Under the pieces are notes generated by a model. The model had not been told where the DNA came from, did not search any database, and saw nothing but the letters and a program-made list of their open reading frames with translations. A stretch of DNA of 64,000 bases from Paenibacillus_AR mesotrionivorans (lineage in GTDB: Bacteria; Bacillota; Bacilli; Paenibacillales; NBRC-103111): positions 124,001-188,000 of the forward strand of contig NZ_JBJURJ010000006.1 in the NCBI RefSeq assembly GCF_046098205.1. The letters run 5' to 3'. Within the stretch, counting starts at the first letter, position 1. Each line of letters starts with the position of its first letter. Positions 1-8,465 of this stretch are shown here, one piece after another. Made by a program: the position numbers and the translations under genes.

Positions 1-153
1 GGCCGTGTCCACAAACAATTGGTTCAGCACGTCAGCCATCCCATTTTCCAAGAGCTCCAGCTCATCGGCTCCGGCATTCAGCACAGACCCGCAGGTCAGA
101 TCCTCCTGATACAGCGGGGGGATATATCCCGCTACTTGCTCGCGCAAGCTCAT
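1..153 (-). CDS. XkdU-like baseplate protein (DUF2313), N-terminal part only
   Basis: The gene starts with ATG at 153 behind a GGAGACGAG-type ribosome site and runs off the left edge, so only 51 codons are visible (MSLREQVAGYIPPLYQED...). The start and the place directly after the baseplate J gene match XkdU/YmfQ (DUF2313) of PBSX-type contractile tails, which join the baseplate wedge to the tail fibre. The fibre, chaperone and lysis genes would be expected further left, outside the window. The family call rests on gene order plus a short N-terminus. Confidence 0.6.
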   Translation of the reverse strand, partial: MSLREQVAGYIPPLYQEDLTCGSVLNAGADELELLENGMADVLNQLFVDTA

Positions 154-176
154 GTTGTCTCGTCTCCTCTCCTACC

Positions 177-1226
177 CTATCCGACCGTCAAATTGCCCGG
201 AACTGCCACCGCCTTATCTGCGATGGAGATATTAACGGCCCCGCCATTCACGGTAAGGGCGGAATAATCCACCACCCCGGGGGTATCCAGGATCATATTG
301 GCGATCCGGGTGTACCGGACCACCGGGTCCTTAAAGGCCAGCCCCTGCAAATACATCTGAATGCCCGCCGCAACAGCTGCTTTTACCCCGTCCCGGGTGT
401 AACCGGAGCTCAATGTCACCTGGACCGAGACATGAATGGCCGTTTCCTGGGCTGCTTCTACGGTGACCGTTGCCCCCACAGGGCGGGTGGCTTCAATATG
501 GGCCTTCACCGCATTCACCAGCTCTGCTGCCGGAGCCCGTTTGGCCAGGTCCAACACCACCACCTTCACCGTCCCGGGACCGTTCCACAGCGGAAAAACC
601 CGGGCATCCCCGATACCCTCCACTTCCATCGCCCACAGCCTATAATGGGCTGCGTTGCCGCTGGTGGCCTGATTGCGCACCCGCTGCAGAAGCCGCTCCA
701 GAAGGGACGCGTCACCCTCGGCATCGGCTCCCCCTGTCACCGCAGCAGCATTACTCACAGCAGATACACCGGACACCGATACGGGAATGATGGTAATCGT
801 CCCGGAGGCTGCATTGCCGGAGATCCCTGCCTTTTCCGCTTCCACCCGAACCACAGCCCTGCCCTCCGCAGATAGCACCGCACCGGCCGTACTGACATAC
901 CGGACACCCGCTCCCGTGGCAAAAACCGTACCCTTCGGCACCGCTGCACCTGCCGAACCCGTCACTACCACCTCGCCGTTGGCCTTAACGGCACTGTGGC
1001 GGGTAACGCCATGCTCATCCGCACGGCGGTCCAGATATATCCCGGAGCTCGTGGCGGCAAAGCCCAACCGCAGCACCCGCTCCAACTGGGCATAGGCAAT
1101 AGCCATCTCCACAGAAAGCGCCGAGGAAACGTCATACGAAAACGTCCCCTCCTGCTTGGCGATACCGGGCTCCAGCCGTCCCAGCATGGATTTCAAAAGC
1201 TTTTCCTGGCTCTCCTGCTCAAACAT
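177..1226 (-). CDS. xkdT: Baseplate J-like protein (XkdT family)
   Basis: A 349-residue protein beginning MFEQESQEKLLKSML with the typical baseplate J N-terminus. It has an Ala/Gly/Val-rich beta middle (about residues 75-165) and a C-terminal part ending in a segment about self-consistent integration (TPGVVDYSALTVNGG). Proteins of this family (P2 gpJ, T4 gp6, PBSX XkdT) form the baseplate wedges of contractile tails. Its start overlaps the end of the DUF2634 gene by 8 bases, and a GGGGAGGTG site lies within that gene. It belongs to the tail operon. Confidence 0.9.
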   Translation of the reverse strand: MFEQESQEKLLKSMLGRLEPGIAKQEGTFSYDVSSALSVEMAIAYAQLERVLRLGFAATSSGIYLDRRADEHGVTRHSAVKANGEVVVTGSAGAAVPKGTVFATGAGVRYVSTAGAVLSAEGRAVVRVEAEKAGISGNAASGTITIIPVSVSGVSAVSNAAAVTGGADAEGDASLLERLLQRVRNQATSGNAAHYRLWAMEVEGIGDARVFPLWNGPGTVKVVVLDLAKRAPAAELVNAVKAHIEATRPVGATVTVEAAQETAIHVSVQVTLSSGYTRDGVKAAVAAGIQMYLQGLAFKDPVVRYTRIANMILDTPGVVDYSALTVNGGAVNISIADKAVAVPGNLTVG

Positions 1227-1641
1227 CCACCTTCACCTCCCCATAAATCGTCTCCACACGCACTATTCCCTCCAACCGGTCCCCTTGCAGATTGGCTTCC
1301 ACCTGAGGAACTCCCGTAATATATGGATTCACCAGCAAAGCCTCGCGGATGTACCGGGTCAACTCTAACTGGGTGGCTCCGGTTGTGTAGGAACTGCCGA
1401 TCAGGGCCTCCAGCTCTGTGCCGTAATACGGGCTATAGCCCAAATATCGGTAACGCGCCGTACGCAGCGCCTTGTAGATCCACACCCGAAGCGCCTCCTG
1501 CCCTTCGACCACCACTGGAGCACCGTTCACCAGCTTCATTTGGCCGCTGCCGAAATCCCAGGCGTATTCCCGGAACAGGGGCAGCTCTTTTTTGCCAAGT
1601 GTGTCTGCCGGTACCTCCATAAATGGAAAAATGCCCGCCAT
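1219..1641 (-). CDS. xkdS: Baseplate protein of the DUF2634/XkdS family
   Basis: A 140-residue protein with the gp25-like features of XkdS: an early YAWDFGSGQ stretch, a central RVWIYKALRTARYRYLGYS segment, and a closing beta-rich part. Such proteins sit between hub and wedge in PBSX-type and diffocin-type baseplates, and always between the DUF2577 gene and the baseplate J gene, as here. The start codon shares one base with the DUF2577 stop, so translation is probably coupled. Assignment is from sequence character and order. Confidence 0.85.
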   Translation of the reverse strand: MAGIFPFMEVPADTLGKKELPLFREYAWDFGSGQMKLVNGAPVVVEGQEALRVWIYKALRTARYRYLGYSPYYGTELEALIGSSYTTGATQLELTRYIREALLVNPYITGVPQVEANLQGDRLEGIVRVETIYGEVKVDV

Positions 1642-1916
1642 CAGCTCTTCACCACCTTGCTTACCGCTACATATTGCTGCTGGTTGTCCAGCCCCAGGAC
1701 CAGAATCGTGTCACCGGGCCTCACTGTAGGTTCATCGCCGGAAGCCGCAGCCAGCAGCTCCGGCGTTGCCAGCACAAACGGACTGCCCAGCTCCACCCCC
1801 GACAGCCAGATGCGGAACGGATCCCCGCTGGCCAGCTCAGCCAAAAAAATACCGGAAGGGCGCGCCTTCACCGCCTCATTCCGGATGAAATTCACCAGCC
1901 ATGCCGCACTCTGCAT
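1641..1916 (-). CDS. xkdR: DUF2577 tail/baseplate protein (XkdR-like)
   Basis: A 91-residue protein made mainly of an OB-like beta fold: LAELASGDPFRIWLSGVELG, then RPGDTILVLGLDNQQQYVAVSKVV. The last stretch is the usual DUF2577 ending. DUF2577 proteins lie between XkdQ and XkdS in PBSX-type tail operons and are thought to contribute to the tail hub or spike region. One base separates it from the XkdQ stop and one base is shared with the next gene. Exact structural role is not established. Confidence 0.8.
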   Translation of the reverse strand: MQSAAWLVNFIRNEAVKARPSGIFLAELASGDPFRIWLSGVELGSPFVLATPELLAAASGDEPTVRPGDTILVLGLDNQQQYVAVSKVVKS

Positions 1917-1917
1917 G

Positions 1918-2973
1918 TTAGCCTCCCTTGTACTCCTTCAGATACATGAAAATGTCGTCCTTATCGGCTCCGGATGGATCTGCGTCCTTCACAGGCTGTT
2001 CCGCCTCCTGCTCATCCATCACGTTCTGGAAGTTCAGCTCCAGCGCCACCATGTGCTGCCCGTTTTCGAAGGTATGGGTATCCTCATCTATATAAAAAAG
2101 CCCGTTGAGCCCTGTATAGGACTCCCGGACTTGAACCGCATTTCCGGCGAGCAGGTCATACGCATCCGGTCCCCCCAACAGCTCGACAGATGCGTTTTTC
2201 CGGTAATCCTGAAGCAGGGATTTGGCCATGGTTGCCATATCCTTGCCCTCCTCCTGCTGGTAAACCTTCTGCAAAAGTCCATAAGAGGAAACCCATTCCG
2301 GACGGGAAATATGGCCAAGCGCATTGCCTTTTTCATCCGCCAACAGCACCGTATTCACCATATCCTCCAGATTTTCGCCATAACTGGACTCCGTCAGATG
2401 CACCGATGCCAACACCTTGCGCCGGGCCACCTCAGCACCTTTTTCCACAACATCCAGCTTGCCTGCATTCATGCGGGGCATATAACGTTTTCCGTTTTGT
2501 CTGCCTGCGGTGGTGTATGCGGTCATAATCGCCTCATAGCCTGTTTTGGCCAGGTGGGGAAAGCTCTGGGGGATGCCTGTGTAGGCCATCTCGCCTGCCA
2601 GAATCTCCAACTCCCGGCAAACCACATCCGCAATTTGCTCTGCTGTCACCTGTTGGAACTGCCTGGACAGCTCCGACTTGATGAGATAGATCATCCCGTC
2701 ATAGGCGTTAATGGTCAGTCGGTTGCCGGTTAGGGTTTTAGACTTGCCAAACACATAACCCCGGAACAATTCCTCCCCCTTACCGGAAAATAACATCAGC
2801 ACATCCGCCAATTCAACGGACGGAGATCGCAGCCAAACATCCGTCACCGATACTGCCAGCTCCACCTCCAGCTTCCTGGCCGCCTCCTGGTAGCTGCCGC
2901 TCCAGGTTATCCGCTGGACCAGATGGGTAAGGTCCGTCCGGCTGCCTTCCTTGGATAGATGCAGAAGCTTCAT
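1918..2973 (-). CDS. xkdQ: XkdQ/YqbQ-type baseplate hub protein
   Basis: A 351-residue protein starting MKLLHLSKEGSRTDLTHLVQRITWSG, the N-terminus typical of XkdQ. The family is related to the gp27/gpD hub that closes the tube at the baseplate and carries the spike. The C-terminal 30 residues are acidic and lysine-rich (EAEQPVKDADPSGADKDD), probably a flexible tail. Its ATG overlaps the stop codon of the LysM gene in an ATGA arrangement. Order (LysM, XkdQ, DUF2577, DUF2634, baseplate J) is exactly that of PBSX and R-type diffocin loci. Confidence 0.88.
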   Translation of the reverse strand: MKLLHLSKEGSRTDLTHLVQRITWSGSYQEAARKLEVELAVSVTDVWLRSPSVELADVLMLFSGKGEELFRGYVFGKSKTLTGNRLTINAYDGMIYLIKSELSRQFQQVTAEQIADVVCRELEILAGEMAYTGIPQSFPHLAKTGYEAIMTAYTTAGRQNGKRYMPRMNAGKLDVVEKGAEVARRKVLASVHLTESSYGENLEDMVNTVLLADEKGNALGHISRPEWVSSYGLLQKVYQQEEGKDMATMAKSLLQDYRKNASVELLGGPDAYDLLAGNAVQVRESYTGLNGLFYIDEDTHTFENGQHMVALELNFQNVMDEQEAEQPVKDADPSGADKDDIFMYLKEYKGG

Positions 2974-3614
2974 AACATCAGCGCCTTTCCTTCAGGCAGC
3001 ACCAGCTCATCGGGCAAAGCATTCCTTCGGCGGAGCTCCTCGGCCCGCAGCGCATTATGGTAGAAGCGGCGCGCGATGGCCCACAGGGTATCTCCCGGCT
3101 TCGTGATATAAATGCTGGGCACCGTACGCTCCACCGGCCGGGTGCCGGTATATTCCTGCAGCAGCGCCAATGCGTCCGTTGTTCCGTTTCCATCCAGCTC
3201 AGGAGGCAGAAACCGGTACTCCTTCAGCTCCAGGGTAAAATAAATATCCTGCGGCCCCGGCTTTTGCGAAACCTGGAAACTTTCAATGGACATCGCCTCA
3301 TTCACCTTCAGGCTCTCGCCTACGATCAGGAGGCGGATGGGCTTGCCGGATTCCCGCCAGCGGCGGATCATATCGAGACAGGCGGCCGGGGTGGGGAACC
3401 CGGTGTACTGGCAAAGCGCGTCCGGACGGACGGGAAAATACGAGGACAAAGTCACCGTCTTCAGACGCGGCTTGCCGATAAGATTGATCTCCCCGATTTC
3501 ACTGTTGTTCACCGTGGTATTATTCAGGCCGGTGGACATCTCGAACTCACGGGGAGGTACGGGAAGCCGCAGCTTCTCTGCCCCGTTGTTGAAGGTCAGC
3601 CAATATTCAATCAT
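2970..3614 (-). CDS. xkdP: LysM-containing tail protein (XkdP family)
   Basis: A 214-residue protein whose first 150 residues are the XkdP core (starts MIEYWLTFNNGAEKLRLPVPP) and whose end is a LysM motif (about residues 165-212: SIYITKPGDTLWAIARRFY ... LPDELVLPEG). In contractile tails this protein links the tube or baseplate hub and may touch peptidoglycan. Both ends overlap neighbours by four bases (ATGA), so it is translated in series with the tape measure and XkdQ genes. Confidence 0.88.
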   Translation of the reverse strand: MIEYWLTFNNGAEKLRLPVPPREFEMSTGLNNTTVNNSEIGEINLIGKPRLKTVTLSSYFPVRPDALCQYTGFPTPAACLDMIRRWRESGKPIRLLIVGESLKVNEAMSIESFQVSQKPGPQDIYFTLELKEYRFLPPELDGNGTTDALALLQEYTGTRPVERTVPSIYITKPGDTLWAIARRFYHNALRAEELRRRNALPDELVLPEGKALML

Positions 3615-5515
3615 GCCGTTGCACCTCCCGGCGCCATATTGAAGCCTGCAGCCTCGACTGCTTGTTTAAGAGCAACCATCAATCTGCCGATATCCGGGTC
3701 AGCGGTTCTTCCGGCCGTCAGGTTAATCACCACAGGTGAACCCGACCGGTCCATACTCCTCGCCTCCTGCGCCGTCAGCACCCGCTCGTTCTGATGGAGC
3801 ATAGCGGGATAGTTGTCATAGGGAACACGGGGAAGGCCGATGGCATGGTTATAATAAAGCGGAAGAGCAGGCGGCGGTCCGGGGGCTGGAGTAGGTTGCA
3901 GGTAAGGCATTTGTATGGATTTGGGATTGTAAATGACGCTGGGAGCAGATGGAGGCTTTGAACCAACTCCAGGTGTTGACATTGGACCGGTTCCCGGCGC
4001 CTCACTGGAGTCCTGCTTGGCCGGTTTGGATGATTTAGAAGAACCCCCATCCATCCAATTCAGCACTAGCGATTCAAGCAGGCTCGCCCCAGCCCCGGCA
4101 GCAGCCCCAAGAACAGCGCCGCCTGGACCCAAAATTGCGCCTATTCCCGCTCCTGCAACACCGTATGCCAAGGCAGAAAGAATGGGATGATCCTTAATAA
4201 TCGTCTCCATTCCTCGGGTAATCCCGTCGCCAAGGCTTAATACCATTTTGAGGCCAATGGACGAAAAGGTCGAAGTCACTGCCGCCATAAAGACACTTCC
4301 TTCAGCGCCAATACTTGTGATCATGTCCTTGCCCTCCTTGCTGAACCAATTATCAAAGCCTGTCTTGATTTTATCCAGCACCATTGTGATTTTATCCTTT
4401 AGATCCAGCTTCCCGAATTCCTCATTGTTGAAAAATGTGCTCTCCAGCCATCCTCGAAGCTGCTCGGAGCGTTGGGCCACCCCTTGGGCCAACCCGCTCA
4501 ATAATTCGGAGCCGGCCGTTAACATCTTTTGAAAACCATCGCTTCTTAAAAAAACAGCCCAATTCTTTAATTCCGGCTTTAAGGCATCCAGCGTTTTCCG
4601 CCCCATGTCTCCAATTCCGTCCTTGAGTGCATTGGTGATGGATTTCCAAAGGCCCTCTGCGGATTCTCCCGCTTTTTTGCCACCGCCCGCGAACATATCA
4701 GCCAACGCTACTCCATTGCGGCTTGTGACCTTGCCCATGTTTTTCCCAGCGGCCTTTATCTTGCTTTCTGTAGTCTGGAAGCCAAAATCCTCCATGGCAT
4801 CGGCCTCACCCTTTTTCAGCTCGGCCAGCGCATCCAAGGCATCCTCAAGGGATTTCCCCGGTGTAACAGCCGCCATATCCCCGGCAAGCCGCAAGAGATT
4901 ATTGGCTTCGACGGTATCCCCCATGGCAATGCCAATAGCCCGGGTGCCCGCCTTTTGGACCTCCCCCGAATCGAAGCTGGCCAGCTCCGGGGAGCTGCGG
5001 TAGGTTTTCATATAATCGGCTGCGCGTTTTTTCACAGCCTCTGCAGGCAAGCCCTTGTTGTTGGCGGCAATCAGATGCTCGACACTGAGAACATTGCGTT
5101 CCATAGCGGCTGCACCTTTGAGGGAGGCAGTCACCAGCTCGGCGGTATGGCTCAGAAGCTTAAGGGGCTGGAACATCAGTTTGACCACCTTCATAAAAGC
5201 CGAAAGAATGGTCGTAGCCACCTTCGCTCCGGCTTTGATCAGCTTCTCCTTCCAATCCGAGCCCTTGGGCTCCTTGAGCTGAAGGGAAACAAACAGGCTG
5301 GTGTGATCCATATCCTTCAGGCTTTTCTGCACCTTTTTCAGATCAGTCGCCGCTTCCTTGGTGTTCATGTTGACCTCATACTTCTGCCCGAAGGTTTCCT
5401 CCAGCGCCGTCTTCGTTTTAACCGTTTCGTCGCGGAACTCCTGGGTTTTTTTGATGGCCTGCTTCAGCGTGTCCGTGTAGTTGTCGGTGAGGCTGAGCAC
5501 GGCGGTGAGCTTCAT
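3611..5515 (-). CDS. xkdO: Tail tape-measure protein
   Basis: A 634-residue protein from ATG at 5515, chosen because a strong AAGGAGGGGAGG site lies just before it; the frame is open further upstream but that part reads like noise and overlaps the chaperone extension. It starts MKLTAVLSLTDNYTDTLKQ, is helical and Lys/Ala-rich, and has one long Gly/Ala hydrophobic patch near residues 480-515 and a Pro-rich stretch after it. Tape-measure proteins set tail length. At this length the tail should be short to medium. Position between chaperone and LysM genes supports the call. Confidence 0.85.
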   Translation of the reverse strand: MKLTAVLSLTDNYTDTLKQAIKKTQEFRDETVKTKTALEETFGQKYEVNMNTKEAATDLKKVQKSLKDMDHTSLFVSLQLKEPKGSDWKEKLIKAGAKVATTILSAFMKVVKLMFQPLKLLSHTAELVTASLKGAAAMERNVLSVEHLIAANNKGLPAEAVKKRAADYMKTYRSSPELASFDSGEVQKAGTRAIGIAMGDTVEANNLLRLAGDMAAVTPGKSLEDALDALAELKKGEADAMEDFGFQTTESKIKAAGKNMGKVTSRNGVALADMFAGGGKKAGESAEGLWKSITNALKDGIGDMGRKTLDALKPELKNWAVFLRSDGFQKMLTAGSELLSGLAQGVAQRSEQLRGWLESTFFNNEEFGKLDLKDKITMVLDKIKTGFDNWFSKEGKDMITSIGAEGSVFMAAVTSTFSSIGLKMVLSLGDGITRGMETIIKDHPILSALAYGVAGAGIGAILGPGGAVLGAAAGAGASLLESLVLNWMDGGSSKSSKPAKQDSSEAPGTGPMSTPGVGSKPPSAPSVIYNPKSIQMPYLQPTPAPGPPPALPLYYNHAIGLPRVPYDNYPAMLHQNERVLTAQEARSMDRSGSPVVINLTAGRTADPDIGRLMVALKQAVEAAGFNMAPGGATA

Positions 5516-5556
5516 AAGCGATCCTCCCCTCCTTGCAGCTCTTACATACAAGCTCC

Positions 5557-5751
5557 TTACATCAGCGGTACGGTGGGCCATGCCTGCTGGCGGATCAGCC
5601 GGTCCCGCTCCATGATTTCGTATTCGAAAAATGCCCGCACCAGCAGTTTTTCGCCGGGGGGCATGGTGTAGACCTGTGACGGAAGGAGCGCCTTGCGGCT
5701 CCAGCAATAATAGAGGAACGCAAGCTCCCCGTCCGTCTCTATCCGTTTTTT
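5557..5751 (-). CDS. -1 frameshift extension of the tail assembly chaperone
   Basis: This frame has no start codon of its own with a ribosome site but is open for 63 codons directly downstream of an A AAA AAC heptamer near the end of the chaperone gene. After the slip it reads RIETDGELAFLYYCWS ... FFEYEIMERDRLIRQ and stops with TAA at 5557-5559. The sequence looks like real protein (aromatic and charged helix). Its place between chaperone and tape measure matches the T part of lambda G/GT and equivalent extensions in many long-tailed phages. The extended product would be about 195 residues. Confidence 0.75.
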   Translation of the reverse strand, partial: KKRIETDGELAFLYYCWSRKALLPSQVYTMPPGEKLLVRAFFEYEIMERDRLIRQQAWPTVPLM

Positions 5752-6137
5752 AGCTCGGTTACCGCATTTTCACTGTAGCCGGATAGTTCTGAAATTTGGC
5801 TATACAGATGGGCGATTTCCCCGGATTGCAGCAGCTTGCTGGATTCCAGCAGCTCCTTGGGAGTGGCGGCGCCGTAACGCTCCAAGAGCTTGGGGGACTT
5901 CAGGTCGGGAGTCGTTACCCCCTTCAGCAGGGTAAAAATCCGCACAGCCACCGGGTCCTTCACACCACCCTTATCGCAAATTTCGCTGATTTCCTCCTCC
6001 TCGGACAGGGTCAGCGCCTGAATGGTAAACACTACCTTCTCACCGGCCGCTTCGCTAAGGCGGGTCAGCTCCACCTGGCGCACCGGGCGCTTCAGCTTGG
6101 TTGGGTCCAGGCCCAGCAGCAAATCCAATGTACTCAT
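5739..6137 (-). CDS. xkdN: Tail assembly chaperone (XkdN-like, G-type product)
   Basis: A 132-residue protein (MSTLDLLLGLDPTKLKRPVRQVELTRLS...) with a good AAAGGAG site. Its middle (LTLSEEEEISEICDKGGVKDPVAVRIFTLLKGV) is typical of XkdN-like proteins that coat the tape measure during tail assembly. The unextended form ends at TAG 5739-5741. A minority of ribosomes probably slip at 5745-5751 to make the longer form. A 285-base gap with repeats separates it from the tube gene, although one transcript is likely. Confidence 0.85.
   Translation of the reverse strand: MSTLDLLLGLDPTKLKRPVRQVELTRLSEAAGEKVVFTIQALTLSEEEEISEICDKGGVKDPVAVRIFTLLKGVTTPDLKSPKLLERYGAATPKELLESSKLLQSGEIAHLYSQISELSGYSENAVTELKNG
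5745..5751 (-). promoter_or_regulatory. Programmed -1 frameshift slippery site (A AAA AAC)
   Basis: On the minus strand the chaperone gene ends GAG CTA AAA AAC GGA TAG. The heptamer A AAA AAC is exactly in the X XXY YYZ phase needed for a simultaneous two-tRNA slip, and it lies two codons before the stop. The -1 frame then stays open for 63 codons. A GGAGC ... GCTCC pairing about 45-65 bases downstream could act as a stimulator, but I have not folded it. Confidence 0.75.
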
Positions 6138-6182
6138 AGGTTCGTTCTCCTTTTTATTGTTGATGTGTGGAAAAAGTCCGCT

Positions 6183-6376
6183 GCAGCGGAACCCTATGTT
6201 CCGCTATTCCAGCAGCGCAGACGCCAAAACCGGGATAGCGGAAGCCAATTCTCCGCTATCTCCTCTCCAGCACCCCCTCACCGGGGGAAATGGTCCAAAT
6301 AACGGAAATTTCCCTTCCGTTAAGGCGGGTCCAGCCGCTCACGGCAGGGAATAGCGGAAGAGCTCCTTCCGCTATC
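6183..6376. repeat. AATAGCGGAA/TTCCGCTAT array inside the tail operon
   Basis: The gap between the chaperone and tube genes (6138-6422) has no gene. It holds variants of AATAGCGGAA at about 6183, 6235, 6299 and 6351 (steps of 52, 64 and 52), and partner motifs TTCCGCTAT near 6199, 6252, 6315 and 6367, so each unit is a small inverted repeat. The same motif with the same steps recurs at 29831-30006, outside the tail locus. A chromosomal repeat inside a tail operon suggests long residence in this genome. Confidence 0.8.
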
Positions 6377-6422
6377 TGCCTTCACCCGCTTCTGCCCCCT
6401 CCCCCGCCGCTCTGCCTCTATC

Positions 6423-6857
6423 TTAGTTAGACCCCACCAAATCCGTGGTCTCCCAATCGGTGAAGGTGAACGGGCATTCCAGCTCGCCGTTTTTGCGCAG
6501 CTCCCAGTCGATGAGGGTCATATCATCGAAGCTGGCGTCCTTGATGATAATGCGCTCCGCTCCGGCGGCGGAGGGGTCCTTCACCTGCGAGATAATCTGG
6601 AAGCGGGTGATGGTTCCGGCCTTGATCAACTCGCTGAGCTTGGCGATCATGCGGGAGTTGGTTTTGTACATACGCAGGGTGCCGGTGCCCTTGTACCCCA
6701 TAAACTTGCTGTCGGTGGCGTATTTGCCCGCGACCGGAATGTCCTCTTTTTCAATGCTAACCTTGGCCTGGAGGCCCTTGACCTCCGCAATATATTCCCC
6801 GTCCAGCCATACCTCGCCGAACGTGCCGTTGATTACCTTTTCCCCTTGCATGGCCAT
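6423..6857 (-). CDS. xkdM: Tail tube protein (XkdM family)
   Basis: A 144-residue protein with the XkdM/DUF2001 signature: NGTFGEVWLDGEYIAEVKGLQAKV at the start, a GYKGTGTLRMYKTNSRM middle, and a closing FTFTDWETTDLV. It forms the inner tube rings of contractile tails. An AAGGAGG site precedes ATG 6857. It follows the sheath gene by 43 bases, the standard sheath-tube pair. Confidence 0.92.
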   Translation of the reverse strand: MAMQGEKVINGTFGEVWLDGEYIAEVKGLQAKVSIEKEDIPVAGKYATDSKFMGYKGTGTLRMYKTNSRMIAKLSELIKAGTITRFQIISQVKDPSAAGAERIIIKDASFDDMTLIDWELRKNGELECPFTFTDWETTDLVGSN

Positions 6858-6900
6858 ACATCAATTCCTCCTTGGAAAATGGGTTTATAAGACCTGTCGC

Positions 6901-7965
6901 TTACAGAAAAATATCCAGCTTGATATCCTCAATGGCATCCAACGGCTGCACCGTGGCCTTCAGGAACACCTGATCGTCGGTGTTGGCCTCCTTCAACTGC
7001 TGCTCGTTCATCCCGGTTACGTTAACCCCCGTGGACTGCAGATACACACGCTGCGCTGCCACATCAATCGCCGCCCGGTTTTTGCCCGGATCGAGAATGC
7101 CGCTTTGCTCCAGACCCTCGAAATAAGCATTCATGGCCGAAACCAGCAGCAGCTTGTTCATATAGCTGTTGTTCATTTTGCCGATGTAGTTGTCCTCCGC
7201 CGTTTTGCGGATATCCGCATACAGCTTGTTGAGCACACGGACCACCTTGATCTTTTTCCAATCGGCACCCATGGCTTGGGTGGGGGTGACGAAGGAGGTG
7301 ACGCCGCGGGCGATCTTCACCTTTTCCCCGTCGTGGTAGAGGATCAGCTTGCCGGCATCCACAGCGGCATCCGCCTGGGCCTTGGTCAGCTTCGGCACAT
7401 TGGTCACCTCAGGCAGCACCTGGTAGGTAGGCGAAACCGACAGGGGCAAACCGGCGATCAGACCGGCAATCCGTGCGGTAAAATCCGAATTGGTGTACGT
7501 AACGGTCCCCACCTTGATGGTGTCCGTGGTGAAGTTCACCACAGCCGGATGATCTGCCGCCACAGAGGGCAGCACCGCCATAATCTTGCGGAGCTTGGTC
7601 TCGAACAGCCCCTTGGCCCACACACCCATGGCAGCCGCATCGGCAGCGGCAATGCCGGGCACGGCCAGCACATTCCATTGGATGGTTTCCAGATACTCCT
7701 GGGCGGCGGCGTAATCGGTGGCATTGGCGGGAATCACCACCAGCTTCACCTGGGCAGGCGCTCCGGCCAGAGCCAGACGGGCGTAGTCCTTGTTGGCGGA
7801 CGTCAATGCCGCCGGAATATCACTGACTGTGTAGAGCTGGTGCTCCACCACTCCGCTGGCTGCAGAGGCGTCCTTCAGAATCAGCGCGGCAATGCCTGTT
7901 GCGCCTTGGGTGACGGCGGCAGCAGCCGCTTGTTTGAACACGATTTGGATACTCGGTAATGGCAT
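6901..7965 (-). CDS. xkdK: Contractile tail sheath protein (XkdK family, short form)
   Basis: A 354-residue sheath protein beginning MPLPSIQIVFKQAAAAAVTQG with a GGGAGG site. The presence of a sheath gene shows the tail is contractile (myovirus or R-type). PBSX XkdK is clearly longer; this compact length is closer to the sheath of C. difficile R-type diffocins as I recall them. The C-terminal half carries the conserved sheath core (DNYIGKMNNSYMNKLLLVSAMNAYF). It is the first large structural gene of the operon. Confidence 0.9.
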   Translation of the reverse strand: MPLPSIQIVFKQAAAAAVTQGATGIAALILKDASAASGVVEHQLYTVSDIPAALTSANKDYARLALAGAPAQVKLVVIPANATDYAAAQEYLETIQWNVLAVPGIAAADAAAMGVWAKGLFETKLRKIMAVLPSVAADHPAVVNFTTDTIKVGTVTYTNSDFTARIAGLIAGLPLSVSPTYQVLPEVTNVPKLTKAQADAAVDAGKLILYHDGEKVKIARGVTSFVTPTQAMGADWKKIKVVRVLNKLYADIRKTAEDNYIGKMNNSYMNKLLLVSAMNAYFEGLEQSGILDPGKNRAAIDVAAQRVYLQSTGVNVTGMNEQQLKEANTDDQVFLKATVQPLDAIEDIKLDIFL

Positions 7966-8015
7966 GAATAATTCCTCCCGTTAAATAAATGGACTTGCAG
8001 CGTACAAAATCTTGC

Positions 8016-8465
8016 TCAGATTCCCTTCCAATGCAGCTCCTGCACCAGGGGCGCCTCCGGCACAGCGGCGCTTGGGGTATATTGGGTGGAAAGGGTGACG
8101 GTCAGAAACATGCCTGTTTCCCCCGTCCCTCCAGTGAAGGCCTCTACCTGAAACACGGTGCCTTCGGGTGCAGTCAGCACTGGCCCCCGCATAAACGCCT
8201 CCCGCAGCCGATCCGCCACGGTGAGCTGGGCAAGCCCGTCCGGCACACCTCCGGCGGGCATCTCCGGCAGAACCATCACCTGCCACTGGATCTCGAAGCG
8301 GACGGTGGACACACCAGTCGTTTCCGCACTGCTGGCTTGATGCTCCAGATAAAATGCCGGAACCATAAGCTCCGCAGGCAGAGCCTCCACATAAATAGGC
8401 CAGCTGCTTTCACCCATCACCTGTCTGATGGTTGCCTTCATCACCTCAAGACTGCTTCGATACAT
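8016..8465 (-). CDS. Small tail protein before the sheath, probable tail terminator
   Basis: About 149 residues from ATG 8465 (MYRSSLEVMKATIRQVMGES). The earlier in-frame codons read as noise and overlap the next gene. The fold appears alpha/beta with a repeated-strand middle (VRFEIQWQVMVLP) and TGMFLTVTLSTQYTPS near the end, which is the character of tail terminator/completion proteins found just before sheath genes. I recognise the class by position and shape rather than a clear motif. The start overlaps the preceding gene by 20 bases. Confidence 0.5.
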   Translation of the reverse strand: MYRSSLEVMKATIRQVMGESSWPIYVEALPAELMVPAFYLEHQASSAETTGVSTVRFEIQWQVMVLPEMPAGGVPDGLAQLTVADRLREAFMRGPVLTAPEGTVFQVEAFTGGTGETGMFLTVTLSTQYTPSAAVPEAPLVQELHWKGI

